From the NCBI GenBank assembly GCA_002311655.1, contig DBYZ01000004.1, forward strand, positions 201,172 to 265,171: a stretch of DNA of 64,000 nucleotides, written 5' to 3'. This DNA is from Bacteroidales bacterium UBA1173 (GTDB lineage: Bacteria > Bacteroidota > Bacteroidia > Bacteroidales > F082). The position numbers and the translations under genes were made by a program. The notes under the pieces were generated by a model that worked only from the letters and a program-made list of their open reading frames with translations, ran no database searches and was not told the DNA's origin. Positions 27,089 through 35,298 of the stretch are shown here, in pieces; within the stretch, counting starts at the first letter, position 1; each line of letters opens with the position of its first letter.

Positions 27089-27402
27089 AACATTTCAAAT
27101 TAATAATATCAACTGTATGTTTGCTGCTTGCTGCGTTTTGTTGTGTAAACAACATAGTCGAAACGCAGCAGGCGGCAACGCCTGAACCTTACATCAAGCC
27201 CGACTCCGCCTTCGTGAGCCAGTCGCTGGCGTTCGCCGAAGAGCATCAATGGGTGTCGTTCAACCTGTACCGTGCCGGTCACCGCACCTACCTCTGGAAC
27301 GACGTCTATTGCTTCCACGACATTTCATTCGAGGATAGGCAACACTATGTCGATTCGATAATGGCATGTAATAGCAAAAAGGCAACCATTGATTTTCAAT
27401 GA
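27085..27402 (+). CDS. Small secreted hypothetical protein ending inside a terminator
   Basis: 105 residues with an N-terminal export signal (IISTVCLLLAAFCCVNN). The mature part is short, with HQWVSFNLYRAGHRTYLWNDVYCFHD and no recognised domain. Cys residues in the signal region do not make a good lipobox. The ATG overlaps the previous stop (ATGA), so it is translationally coupled to the T9SS paralogue. Its last ~9 codons form the left arm of the terminator stem at 27376-27414, so the present C-terminus may be a truncation of a longer gene. Confidence 0.5.
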   Translation: MKHFKLIISTVCLLLAAFCCVNNIVETQQAATPEPYIKPDSAFVSQSLAFAEEHQWVSFNLYRAGHRTYLWNDVYCFHDISFEDRQHYVDSIMACNSKKATIDFQ

Positions 27403-27414
27403 GTTGCCTTTTTT
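27376..27414. terminator. Bidirectional terminator between the T9SS unit and tRNA-Ala
   Basis: AAAAAGGCAAC ... GTTGCCTTTTT with an inner CATTGA/TCAATG pair makes one long stem with A- and T-runs on the two sides. It serves the plus-strand gene ending at 27402 and the minus-strand tRNA ending at 27420. Confidence 0.8.
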
Positions 27415-27419
27415 ATTTG

Positions 27420-27492
27420 TGGAGCATAGGAGAATCGAACTCCTGACCTTTTGAATGCCATTCAAACGCTCTACCAACTGAGCTAATACCCC
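27420..27492 (-). tRNA. tRNA-Ala (anticodon GGC)
   Basis: The minus strand reads GGGGTAT (acceptor), TA, GCTC-AGTTGGTA-GAGC (D arm), G, TTTGA-ATGGCAT-TCAAA (anticodon arm, GGC), variable loop, then the T arm with GTTCGATTC, and ATGCTCC-A. All four stems form; the acceptor has G-U pairs. CCA is not encoded. A TATTTTTG element on the minus strand (27508-27515) lies about 16 bp upstream and is the likely promoter. Confidence 0.93.
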
Positions 27493-27553
27493 TTTAGTTT
27501 TGCGGTGCAAAAATACACAATTTTTTGATACACCCGACAATTATTTTTCAAAA

Positions 27554-29122
27554 TTATTTCCGACGGCCTTTTCTGCGACCGTTTCCTTGGTCTTCAAGCA
27601 CTTTTTTCGGTTTGCGGAAGATGTCGTTCGGGTCGACAGGACGCAGCTCGTCGAGCCACTCAAAGCCTTTAAGCACCTCGATGCCAGGTTTCATTTTCTC
27701 TTTAGGATATAAGGTTTCGGTGGTCTTTTTGAAATATTTGATTCTGACAATCTGATTTTTCTCAATCTTGATGTCCATCGCCACGCTCTGCGACACGTTC
27801 ACTCCTATCATCGAGCCGTCTTCCTCACGCAGCCAGTACACTGTCTCGGCATTGCCATCGTCATAGACATGGTCGAGTTCGTTATCCTTGAAATAGGCTA
27901 TCATCGTCTTGCCTTTGATTTGGTTGAAGCCCTCGATGGTGTCCTTTTGGATGATGAATCCATTTGGATAAAGCAGCACGCTGTCGATGGCTTTTCTCGC
28001 AATCACGATATTGATGGAGTCGCCGCGCAGCTGGCTGTTTTCAGCCCAAACTATAGGCTCGCGTCGCATCTTGGCACATGAATCGGCGATGTAATAGTTC
28101 AACGAATCGCATTTTCCTTGGATGTCGCGACGATAGAAACGCACATTATAATAAGCCAGCATCCGCTCAGCCTTCTGCGTCACTGTATCCATGAAGAAAA
28201 ACAGCGTGTCGGAATGCAGATAAAGCGTGTCTTTGTCAGCAAAATAAAGCGCTCGCACGCTGTCAGTGACGTAACTCTTACCCAGTTTCTTCCACATCTC
28301 GGCATAGTTGCCTTCCACAATCGCCTTGTTGACCGTGTCTTCGATAATAACGTTGCTCATCGCCTTCGCGAAATCGGCTTTCTTATCGTAAAACATTGTG
28401 TCAGAAGTGATTGAGTAGCCCTGATTGCTCAAAGTGGCACGCTTGTCGAGATATGCGATGTCGTTTTTCGCGTCGTACCAGCCGTAGTTGCCTACAAGGA
28501 CATTATCATCATAATAAATTGTCGTCGGACCGAAGAAATACATCTTCTCTTCTTGGATACGATACTCCAAAGTATCAGTAAACATTCGGCTTTTCGGCGT
28601 TGTCACCACCACGTCGGTACGGAAATACGCCACCTGGATGTCATCGCGGTAATAACCTTTGCGTGACACGAGGTTCTTGTCGTTGCGTGTGATGGAGCCA
28701 TGACGCGGATAAGTGGCGAGATGCTTATTCCTATCATACGTCATGTAATTGGTTTTCAACACCGTAGAGTCATCTTTGAGGATGACGTTGTCGAACAGCT
28801 CCGCAAATTTTATATCTCCGGAGTACTTACATTTGTCGCTGAAGATATCCGTCGAGTCGTTCACAATGATATGGACATGCCCGTAGCCGTCGAAGTAACG
28901 CGTTTTCTCGTTGAAATGCGCGCTGTCGCTATAAAAATACGCCGAATCCTGACGCAGTGCCACGTTTCCGATAAGACGTTCCACATTCTTTCCAAACGAC
29001 TCATCATAAATCTGATGGTCGGCGTGAACGATATGGACAAAAGTCTTGCTCTTCTGCTGCGCCGCTAGGGTTTGACAGAAAAGCAAGACAATTATTAGAA
29101 ATGTGGTTTTTAAAAGGCGCAT
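27554..29122 (-). CDS. OstA-like (LptA-type) periplasmic LPS transport protein
   Basis: 522 residues. Signal peptide 1-21 (LLFCQTLAAQ). The body has repeated OstA_2-type jellyroll strands: VHADHQIYDESFGKNVERLIG, NVALRQDSAYFYSDSAHF, NKHLATYPRHGSI, AIVEGNYAEMWKK. Bacteroidota OstA-like proteins are longer than proteobacterial LptA and are thought to form part of the periplasmic LPS bridge to LptD (here at 10178). The C-terminus is strongly basic (GNGRRKGRRK). The gene starts one base after the butyrate kinase stop on the same strand, so it is probably read from the same message. No LptC or LptB is in the window. Confidence 0.8.
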   Translation of the reverse strand: MRLLKTTFLIIVLLFCQTLAAQQKSKTFVHIVHADHQIYDESFGKNVERLIGNVALRQDSAYFYSDSAHFNEKTRYFDGYGHVHIIVNDSTDIFSDKCKYSGDIKFAELFDNVILKDDSTVLKTNYMTYDRNKHLATYPRHGSITRNDKNLVSRKGYYRDDIQVAYFRTDVVVTTPKSRMFTDTLEYRIQEEKMYFFGPTTIYYDDNVLVGNYGWYDAKNDIAYLDKRATLSNQGYSITSDTMFYDKKADFAKAMSNVIIEDTVNKAIVEGNYAEMWKKLGKSYVTDSVRALYFADKDTLYLHSDTLFFFMDTVTQKAERMLAYYNVRFYRRDIQGKCDSLNYYIADSCAKMRREPIVWAENSQLRGDSINIVIARKAIDSVLLYPNGFIIQKDTIEGFNQIKGKTMIAYFKDNELDHVYDDGNAETVYWLREEDGSMIGVNVSQSVAMDIKIEKNQIVRIKYFKKTTETLYPKEKMKPGIEVLKGFEWLDELRPVDPNDIFRKPKKVLEDQGNGRRKGRRK

Positions 29123-29123
29123 T

Positions 29124-30194
29124 TTATTTATAATCCTGTGCCTTAGCCTCGCCAGACAGCACCATGATGCCGTTCAATGCGAGGGCGAGCATCTCGTCTT
29201 CACCTGGATAACGGTAGACTGGAGCGATCTTCTTGACATGTTCTTCGATGATGCTGCAGAAGGTCTTGTCGTAAGCCATACCGCCTGTGATGAAGATGCC
29301 GTCGACGTCCATGTCGAGAGCTGATGCTGCGAGACCGCCGATTTCCTTGGCGACCTGGTAAGCCATGGCGCGGTACACCTTCTCCCATTCTTTGTTGCCA
29401 GCCTTCACAGCGTTCTCAACCTCGAGAGCGTCGTTGGTGCCGAGATATGCCACGAAACCGCCTTGGCCTTTAAGCATGAGGTCGACATCTTTCTTGGTGT
29501 ATTTGCCGCTGAAGCAGGCTTTCATCAATGGACCTGACGGAAGAGCGCCTGAGCGTTCAGGTGTGAAAGGACCGTCGCCGTTCAAAGCGTTGTTGACGTC
29601 AACCACGCGACCGTGTTTGTGGGCACCGACAGAGATACCGCCGCCGAGATGCACACCGATAAGGTTGAGTTCTTCGTATTTCTTGCCGACAGCAGCAGCG
29701 TGCTGACGTGCAATCATCTTCTGGTTCAAGGCGTGGAAGATAGAGATACGTGGGAACAGCGGGTGACCCGAGAAACGTGCCAGATCTTCCATCTCGTCGA
29801 CCACGACAGGGTCGGCAATGTAAGCCTTCACGCCGTATTCCTTGGCGATGTCGTTAGCGATGAGACCGCCGAGGTTGCAGGCATGCTCGCCATACGAAGC
29901 GGCTTTGAGGTCACGGAGCATAGGCTCATTCACCTCGTAGACGCCTGATGTCAATGGGTGGAGCAGACCGCCACGGCCTACCACAGCGCTGAGACCGTTG
30001 ATGTCAACGCCTTCGTTTTTCAACTCATTGAGAATCACTTCTTTACGATAAGAAAACTGATCAGCGATCTTATCGAATTTAGCCAAGTCTTCAACAGAAT
30101 GTTTGATATTCTTCTTGAACACCTGTTCCTTGTCATTGAAAACAGCAACTTTCGTTGATGTCGAGCCTGGGTTTATGATTAAAAGTTTATACAT
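29124..30194 (-). CDS. buk: Butyrate kinase (branched-chain/short-chain acyl kinase)
   Basis: 356 residues, the normal length of Buk. ASKHA-fold phosphate motifs are present: LLIINPGSTSTKVAVF at the N-terminus, VVGRGGLLHP, NLIGVHLGGGISVGAH and IFITGGMAYDKTF. The enzyme makes ATP from an acyl phosphate and ADP. Substrate could be butyryl, isobutyryl or isovaleryl phosphate; the sequence does not decide. It follows ptb by 12 bp and forms the classical Ptb-Buk pair. The adjoining acyl-CoA dehydrogenase and MccA-type subunit suggest use with branched-chain acyl-CoA. Confidence 0.93.
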   Translation of the reverse strand: MYKLLIINPGSTSTKVAVFNDKEQVFKKNIKHSVEDLAKFDKIADQFSYRKEVILNELKNEGVDINGLSAVVGRGGLLHPLTSGVYEVNEPMLRDLKAASYGEHACNLGGLIANDIAKEYGVKAYIADPVVVDEMEDLARFSGHPLFPRISIFHALNQKMIARQHAAAVGKKYEELNLIGVHLGGGISVGAHKHGRVVDVNNALNGDGPFTPERSGALPSGPLMKACFSGKYTKKDVDLMLKGQGGFVAYLGTNDALEVENAVKAGNKEWEKVYRAMAYQVAKEIGGLAASALDMDVDGIFITGGMAYDKTFCSIIEEHVKKIAPVYRYPGEDEMLALALNGIMVLSGEAKAQDYK

Positions 30195-30206
30195 ATCAAT
30201 GAATTT

Positions 30207-31112
30207 TTATTTTGCCAACAATGCGGCAATTGCTATTGAATATAATTTTGTCTTCGATGTGTCGCCACGTGAGCTGAGCACGCAAGGAACCTTGGCGCCC
30301 ATGAGCATTGCTCCGACTTCTGATTTGTCGAACTTGGTGCAGCATTTGTAGAACACGTTGGAGCTCTCGAGGTTAGGGAACACGAGGCAGTCGGCGTCGC
30401 CAGCCACTGGGCTGTTCATGCCTTTGATCTTTGCTGTCTCGGCGTCGCATGCGAGGTCGAGTGAGATAGGGCCTTCCACCATGCAGCCTTTGATTTGGCC
30501 ACGTTCAGCCATCTTGGCGATGACAGCAGCGTCGACGCATGCCGGGATGCCGGCGCTCATCTGCTCGGTGGCTGTCACCATAGCGACTTTCGGGCAGCTG
30601 ACGCCCAATGCTTTAGAAACTGTTGTCACATATTTCAAGATAGTCTGTTTCTGCTTGAGGTCCGGCAACGGGATGATGGCGCAGTCAGATGCAACGAGAA
30701 GCTTGTGGTAGTTAGGGTTCTCGATGACGGCGACGTGTGCCAGTGTGACGTTCGGAGGGCAGAGACCGCGTTCCTTGTTAAGGATAGCGCGCATGTATTT
30801 GTCGGTCGGGAGAAGGCCTTTCATGAGGATGTCGCCTTCGCCGCGGTTGATGAGGTCGCATGCCAAAGCAGCAGCCTTCACGTCGTCTTTTTCCTCGACG
30901 ATGTTGAACTTGTTGATGTCGATGCCTTCAGCTTTGCAGACTTCAGCGATTCTCGCCGGGTCGCCGATGAGTGTGGCGTCGATGAGACCGTTGTCGACAG
31001 CGTCGTTAACAGCGCAGATTGTGTGATCGTCCATAGCGTAAGCTGCTACAAGACGTTTCTTTGGACGGCTCTTCAGCACGTCGAACATTTCGTTTAATTT
31101 CTTGATTTCCAT
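30207..31112 (-). CDS. ptb: Phosphate butyryltransferase
   Basis: 301 residues, matching the PTA_PTB family. Visible motifs: RLVAAYAMDDHTICAV, GDILMKGLLPTDKYMRAIL, PPNVTLAHVAVIENPNYHKL, VEGPISLDLACDAE and AGDADCLVFPNLESSNVFYK. It swaps CoA for phosphate on a short acyl-CoA, and its partner Buk then yields ATP. It is upstream of buk on the minus strand. The 139-bp space to the acyl-CoA dehydrogenase contains a long inverted repeat (31162-31245), so ptb-buk-ostA may also be expressed on its own. Confidence 0.93.
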   Translation of the reverse strand: MEIKKLNEMFDVLKSRPKKRLVAAYAMDDHTICAVNDAVDNGLIDATLIGDPARIAEVCKAEGIDINKFNIVEEKDDVKAAALACDLINRGEGDILMKGLLPTDKYMRAILNKERGLCPPNVTLAHVAVIENPNYHKLLVASDCAIIPLPDLKQKQTILKYVTTVSKALGVSCPKVAMVTATEQMSAGIPACVDAAVIAKMAERGQIKGCMVEGPISLDLACDAETAKIKGMNSPVAGDADCLVFPNLESSNVFYKCCTKFDKSEVGAMLMGAKVPCVLSSRGDTSKTKLYSIAIAALLAK

Positions 31113-31161
31113 TTGTTTAACGTTTAATATTTTAACTAATTTGTATTATTCTTTTTTGTTT

Positions 31162-31245
31162 GAGATTTCTCCATTCCGCTTCGCTTCAGTCGAAATGACG
31201 GGATAGAACGTCATTTCGAGCGACCGCAGGGAGTCGAGAAATCTC
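31162..31245. repeat. Long imperfect inverted repeat (dispersed-repeat type)
   Basis: Arms GAGATTTCTC...GTCGAAATGACG and CGTCATTTCGAGCGA...GAGAAATCTC face each other around an 8-base centre. Arms of this 'GTCATTTCGAGC' type occur between genes in many bacterial genomes. It may act as a transcript-end or processing hairpin between the acyl-CoA dehydrogenase and ptb. Confidence 0.65.
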
Positions 31246-31251
31246 CTGCAC

Positions 31252-32394
31252 TCAGCATCCTATATATCTTGATATCACCAATTTCAAAATCTCGCTTGTT
31301 CCCTCGCCTATTTGCAGTATGCGTTGGTCACGGTAGAAGCGCTCCATGTTGAAATCTTTGAGCAGGCCGTGGCCTCCCATCACCTGGACAGCTTTGTCGC
31401 ACACCTCAGCGGCTACCATCGAGCAGTAGAGCTTCGCCATAGCTGCTTCTTTGCCGAACGGCAGATGAGCGTCTTTCATGCGGCAGGCCTTGTAAAGGAG
31501 CTCGCGTGCCGCCTCGATCTTCATCGCCATCTCAGCCAGCATGAAGCTGACAGCCTGGAACTTGCAGATAGGCTTGCCAAACTGCTCGCGCTGCTTCGAA
31601 TATTCGAGAGCCATCTCGTAGGCACCCTGTGCGCAGCCGAGACCCATCGCGCCGATGCTGAGACGACCTCCGTCGAGTGTCGCCAGCATGATATGTGAGC
31701 CGTCGCCTGGCTTTCCGAGAATGTTGGCCTCGCTGAGTTTAACGTTGTTAAACTTCAGCTCGCCAGTGTTCGAGGCACGCCACATCATCTTGCGATCCAT
31801 CGGACGCTGTGTGAAGCCTGGAATGGTGTTCTCTATCAGAAAAGCGGTAAACTCAGGCTTACCGTTGCTCTCTCCGCTAATGACCTGAATGGTGCTTCCC
31901 AACGTCATCGGGGTGGCGCTGTTGGTGATAAAAATCTTTGAGCCATTGACAACCCACTGATTATCAACGAGTTTTGCCGTCGATTTCGTGCCACGCGAGT
32001 CGCAGCCCGCTGTCTCCTCGGTGAGACCGAAGCCCCACAGATGGTCTTTGCACAGACGAGGCAGATATTTTTCTTTCTGTTCTTTTGTTCCGTAGTCTTT
32101 TATCGGACCGATGCCTAATGAGTTGTCGGCAGCGATGGTGGCTGCTGTGGAGCCGTCGACACGTGCAAGTTCCTCAACAGCAATGATATACGACAAAGTG
32201 TCGAGTTCCTGACCGCCGTATTCCTTCGGGACGCACATGCCCAGAAGTCCGAGCTGACCCATCTTCTTGGTCAGTTCCACGTCGAATTTCTCATTCTCAT
32301 CGTTGAACGCCGCCACTGGTTTCACCTCTTTCTCAGCGAAATCACGCACTTTGGCGCGCAGTTCGATCTGTTTTTCTGTCAATCCGAAATTCAT
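31252..32394 (-). CDS. Acyl-CoA dehydrogenase (short/branched-chain type)
   Basis: 380 residues of the standard ACAD fold. Visible: GLTEETAGCDSRGTKSTA (FAD/substrate loop), WVVNGSKIFITNSA, KQREQFGKPICKFQAVSFML and QVMGGHGLLKDFNMERFYRD. The C-terminal QIGEGTSEI places the catalytic Glu at residue 364, the position used by SCAD/MCAD/SBCAD. Classical isovaleryl-CoA dehydrogenases have Gly/Ala there and use a Glu in an earlier helix (LDLER), which here reads LDGGR. So the operon suggests isovaleryl-CoA, but the active site is of short-chain type. It oxidises acyl-CoA to enoyl-CoA, passing electrons to ETF (not in the window). Its start overlaps the MccA-like stop by 4 bp. Confidence 0.88.
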   Translation of the reverse strand: MNFGLTEKQIELRAKVRDFAEKEVKPVAAFNDENEKFDVELTKKMGQLGLLGMCVPKEYGGQELDTLSYIIAVEELARVDGSTAATIAADNSLGIGPIKDYGTKEQKEKYLPRLCKDHLWGFGLTEETAGCDSRGTKSTAKLVDNQWVVNGSKIFITNSATPMTLGSTIQVISGESNGKPEFTAFLIENTIPGFTQRPMDRKMMWRASNTGELKFNNVKLSEANILGKPGDGSHIMLATLDGGRLSIGAMGLGCAQGAYEMALEYSKQREQFGKPICKFQAVSFMLAEMAMKIEAARELLYKACRMKDAHLPFGKEAAMAKLYCSMVAAEVCDKAVQVMGGHGLLKDFNMERFYRDQRILQIGEGTSEILKLVISRYIGC

Positions 32395-34373
32395 ATTCCA
32401 AGTTCTATTAAGACTGTTTTCGTATCTACTTTTTCACCCTCTTTAACATTGATTTTCAAGACTTTAGCATCACCTTTCGCCACGATGTTGTTTTCCATCT
32501 TCATAGCCTCCACGATGCAGAGGATGGTGCCGTAATGCACCTCGTCGCCTTCTTTCACGTTGATTTTCATCACGTTACCTGGCATTGGCGAGAAGAACTT
32601 CATGTCGTCGCCAGCCACGTCGGTATGCGAGTAGTCTTTCATGTCGTTGAGCTGGTCCTCACGACGACAGATGAAATCCAGTCCGCGCAGATGCACGCAA
32701 TAGTCGTGATGCGGTGTTTGCGACACAAACACCGGCTCGGTGCGGCCGTTGATAATCACCTTTTGCACATCGCCATTCTGCGAAAGCATTACAGAATAAG
32801 GCTTTCCGTTGATGACGCACTCGAGGTTCTTGCCAGACAGACGGTTGATTTGCACCTTCATCGACTGACCTTCCACGGTGACGTTAAGCGACATCTGGAA
32901 ACGCCAGTAACCTATTGAGTTCCAGACATCTGCGGTATTCTGACGGTTGTTGAAGTCATGGAAGAGGAACAACGCCGCCACATCTTCTTTCTTGATGTTT
33001 TCGCGTGCCTGACGCATGGTTGCAACGAGCTCTTCCTGATGTTTCCCGCAATATGAGGTGTCGATTTTATTATTTGTAAAATCTTGATTATCAATGATAC
33101 TTTGCAGATAAGGGATATTCGTCTTATCCGTCTGCACAATATATTCCTTGAGTGCCCGACGAGTTATCTCGATGGCTTCGTCGCGAGTCTTGCCGTAGCA
33201 AATCAGCTTGGCGATCATCGGGTCGTAACTGTCGGATATTGTGCATGGTCCGTCGATGCTACTGTCGATACGCACGCCACGCATCAGAGGCTCGTGATAG
33301 AGCGTCACCTCGCCGGCGGCAGGCAGGAATCCGTTCTCGGGATCCTCAGCATACACACGGCATTCGATGGCGTGTCCTTTGTCTTGAATCATATCTTGCG
33401 TCCAGCCCATCTCCTTGCCTCTCGCAATGCGGATCTGCTCCTCCACGATGTCGATGCCAGTACGCTGCTCCGTGACAGGATGCTCCACCTGGATTCGGGT
33501 GTTCATCTCGAGGAAATAGAAGTTGAGGTCGTTGTCGACGAGAAACTCGACAGTGCCTGCGTTTTTATAACCCACTGCTTTACAGAGGTTTACGGCAGTC
33601 TCGCAAATAGCCTGACGTTTCTCAGGAGTCAATGTCGGCGACGGCGATTCTTCAATAATTTTCTGGTAGCGACGTTGCACCGAGCATTCGCGTTCGAAGA
33701 GATGAATCACGTTGCCGTAATGGTCGGCAAGAATCTGCACCTCGATATGGCGCGGGTTCTCGAAATATTGCTCCACATAGACCGTGCCGTCGCCGAAGTA
33801 TTTCAGTGCCTCGCGCGATGCCGTTTCGAGCTCGTTTTGTAATGAATCTTTGGAGCGCACAATGTGCATACCCTTGCCTCCGCCGCCTGCCGCCGCTTTG
33901 ATGAGGACAGGATAAGGTAGCCCATCAGCTTGAGCCAGGATGTCTTTCACGTCACCGGTAACGCCTGTCGTCACTGGTATTCCGTGTGATTTCGCAAACT
34001 CACGGGCAGCTATTTTATTACCCATGAGACGCATGGTGTCGGCGTCTGGGCCGATGAAGATGATATTGTTGTTTGCGCATGCCTCGGCGAGCTCGGGGCT
34101 CTCTGAGAGGAAGCCGTAGCCAGGGTGTATGGCGTCGGCGCCGGTGTCGAGGGCAGCGTCGATAATCTTCTGGATATTGAGATAAGTGTCGCGAAGTGCG
34201 CCGTTGCCGAGTGGTCGGGCTTCGTCAGCGAGACGGCAGTGTAGCGCATCGGCGTCGTTGTCGGCATAGATAGCTACCGAGTTGATACTCAGCTTCTTAA
34301 GCGTTCGAATCACTCTTACCGCGATCTCACCACGCCCCGCGACAAGTACTTTATGAATCTTCTTAGATGGCAT
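32391..34373 (-). CDS. mccA: Biotin carboxylase/biotin carrier subunit, methylcrotonyl-CoA carboxylase alpha type
   Basis: 660 residues. Biotin carboxylase domains at ~5-450: VLVAGRGEIAVRVIRTLKKL, ATP-grasp loop KAAAGGGGKGMHIV, FLEMNTRIQVEHPVTE, and a BC C-terminal domain. A middle BT-like linker follows (~480-580). The C-terminal BCCP domain has VEAMKMENN with biotinyl-Lys625. It carboxylates its own biotin with bicarbonate and ATP and feeds the carboxyltransferase MccB. Its beta partner (39200-40807) lies 4.8 kb away behind accessory genes. Propionyl-CoA or other acyl-CoA carboxylase cannot be excluded from this subunit alone; the MccB sequence decides for methylcrotonyl-CoA. Confidence 0.9.
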   Translation of the reverse strand: MPSKKIHKVLVAGRGEIAVRVIRTLKKLSINSVAIYADNDADALHCRLADEARPLGNGALRDTYLNIQKIIDAALDTGADAIHPGYGFLSESPELAEACANNNIIFIGPDADTMRLMGNKIAAREFAKSHGIPVTTGVTGDVKDILAQADGLPYPVLIKAAAGGGGKGMHIVRSKDSLQNELETASREALKYFGDGTVYVEQYFENPRHIEVQILADHYGNVIHLFERECSVQRRYQKIIEESPSPTLTPEKRQAICETAVNLCKAVGYKNAGTVEFLVDNDLNFYFLEMNTRIQVEHPVTEQRTGIDIVEEQIRIARGKEMGWTQDMIQDKGHAIECRVYAEDPENGFLPAAGEVTLYHEPLMRGVRIDSSIDGPCTISDSYDPMIAKLICYGKTRDEAIEITRRALKEYIVQTDKTNIPYLQSIIDNQDFTNNKIDTSYCGKHQEELVATMRQARENIKKEDVAALFLFHDFNNRQNTADVWNSIGYWRFQMSLNVTVEGQSMKVQINRLSGKNLECVINGKPYSVMLSQNGDVQKVIINGRTEPVFVSQTPHHDYCVHLRGLDFICRREDQLNDMKDYSHTDVAGDDMKFFSPMPGNVMKINVKEGDEVHYGTILCIVEAMKMENNIVAKGDAKVLKINVKEGEKVDTKTVLIELGI

Positions 34374-34728
34374 AATTTATAATTCCGTGCAAAATTACAA
34401 AAATTATATTGATTATGCAAGAAGAAAAAGAGATACTTTTTTCTTGACAAAAAAGTATCCAAAAAGTCAAGGCCCGAATAAAACGGCCCCCCGCTGCAGC
34501 CGTCCTAAGGCGGTGATTCTCATGGCTGTGTGTAGAGATTTCTTCGAAATCGACCATCCTTGAGTATCAACGCCTTAGCCCGGCTTTTTGGCCATCGCTG
34601 CCCCGCGATTCGGGCCTGGCCCGCGCACCGCAAAGCAATCTGGGGGCGAAACCAATGATAAAAAATATCAAAAAAGTTATCAATATTTATTAATTATTAG
34701 TAATTTTGCATCGAAAAATTTAAAGAAT
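34374..34728. other. Gene-free 355-bp interval holding a structured GC-rich element and the parD promoter
   Basis: It contains the nested inverted repeats at 34470-34617 and, near the end, TAATTTTG (34701-34708), a good -7 element 20 bp before the parD start. GC content in 34480-34640 is far above the AT-rich flanks. The short minus-strand frame 34363-34557 that overlaps it resembles frames often annotated as hypothetical in Bacteroidota, but it has no domain and I regard it as spurious. Confidence 0.6.
34470..34617. repeat. Nested-stem element (possible structured RNA or dispersed repeat)
   Basis: Three stems lie inside each other: AGGCCCGAA (34470-34478) with TTCGGGCCT (34609-34617); CTAAGGCG (34505-34512) with CGCCTTAG (34571-34578); and the hairpin GATTTC-TTC-GAAATC (34537-34551). 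All are perfect. The strand of any transcript is unknown. It sits next to the insertion point of the accessory island in the leucine-type operon. Confidence 0.5.
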
Positions 34729-34995
34729 ATGAAAACAACATCAGTAGCTTTAGGCAGTTATTTTGACGAGTTTATTGCCTCTATCATTCAAACCGGTAGG
34801 TATAACAACGCCAGCGAAGTAGTACGTGCAGGACTTCGTCTTTTGGAAGAACAAGAGCAGCAAGTGGCGCAATTGAGAAGTGCCATTCGCGATGGAATTG
34901 AAAGTGGCCGGAACGACAATTTTGACCCTGAAACCAATTTGAACCAATTAAAAGCCAAAAATTATAGGAATAGAGATATGGATTTACATGGTTGA
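34729..34995 (+). CDS. parD: ParD-family antitoxin
   Basis: 88 residues from the ATG at 34729, 20 bp after a TAATTTTG promoter element. The N-terminal half is a ribbon-helix-helix: TTSVALGSYFDEFIASII, RYNNASEVVRAGLRLLEE, the standard ParD/CC2985 pattern. The C-terminal half (QLRSAIRDGIESGRNDNFD) is the toxin-binding segment. It binds its own promoter and neutralises the ParE toxin encoded next to it. Its last codons overlap the toxin frame, and the residues after QLKAKNYRN look like toxin sequence read in another frame. Confidence 0.88.
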   Translation: MKTTSVALGSYFDEFIASIIQTGRYNNASEVVRAGLRLLEEQEQQVAQLRSAIRDGIESGRNDNFDPETNLNQLKAKNYRNRDMDLHG

Positions 34996-35224
34996 CACAT
35001 GGTCGGAATCGCAAGCCGACGCTTATTATCGCGATTTGATTGAGGCAATTCAGGATGTCACTGAGCATCCAACATATCTTAACAGAAAATACGATGAGAT
35101 TCTTATCGGATTATATTGCCATAAATGCAATAAGCATTTGATTTTCTATCATTTAGTTGATGATGAAATCGAAGTGATTAGAATTCTTCATCAGAAAATG
35201 GATATTTATTCGAAGTTTGGTTAA
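34988..35224 (+). CDS. parE: ParE-family toxin, N-terminus uncertain
   Basis: 78 residues from the ATG at 34988. It matches ParE/RelE: VDTWSESQADAYYRDLIEAI, HLIFYHLVDDEIEVIRILHQKMD. Most ParE proteins start about 15 residues earlier. Here the same frame upstream reads GIEIWIY directly before MVDTW, which fits the conserved ParE first helix, yet there is no ATG, GTG or TTG before the frame closes at TAA (34949-34951). So either a rare start (ATT/ATA) is used, or the toxin is shortened and perhaps inactive. ParE proteins target DNA gyrase in known cases. It overlaps parD by 8 bp. Confidence 0.75.
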   Translation: MVDTWSESQADAYYRDLIEAIQDVTEHPTYLNRKYDEILIGLYCHKCNKHLIFYHLVDDEIEVIRILHQKMDIYSKFG

Positions 35225-35298
35225 AACAAGCTCGAATCGCACTTTTTGCCATGGCCACTGCATCACGGTAGGGGTGAAGCCAAGAAAACAATGGTGAC

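Noticed and set aside
27420..27492. tRNA as integration site of a full prophage or integrative element
   Set aside because: No integrase, att repeat or phage gene is visible on either side; only a truncated-looking small gene is adjacent.
34363..34557. 64-codon minus-strand frame over the structured element
   Set aside because: It looks like a commonly annotated hypothetical protein, but its sequence follows the nested inverted repeats and has no fold or start signal; better explained as a non-coding element.
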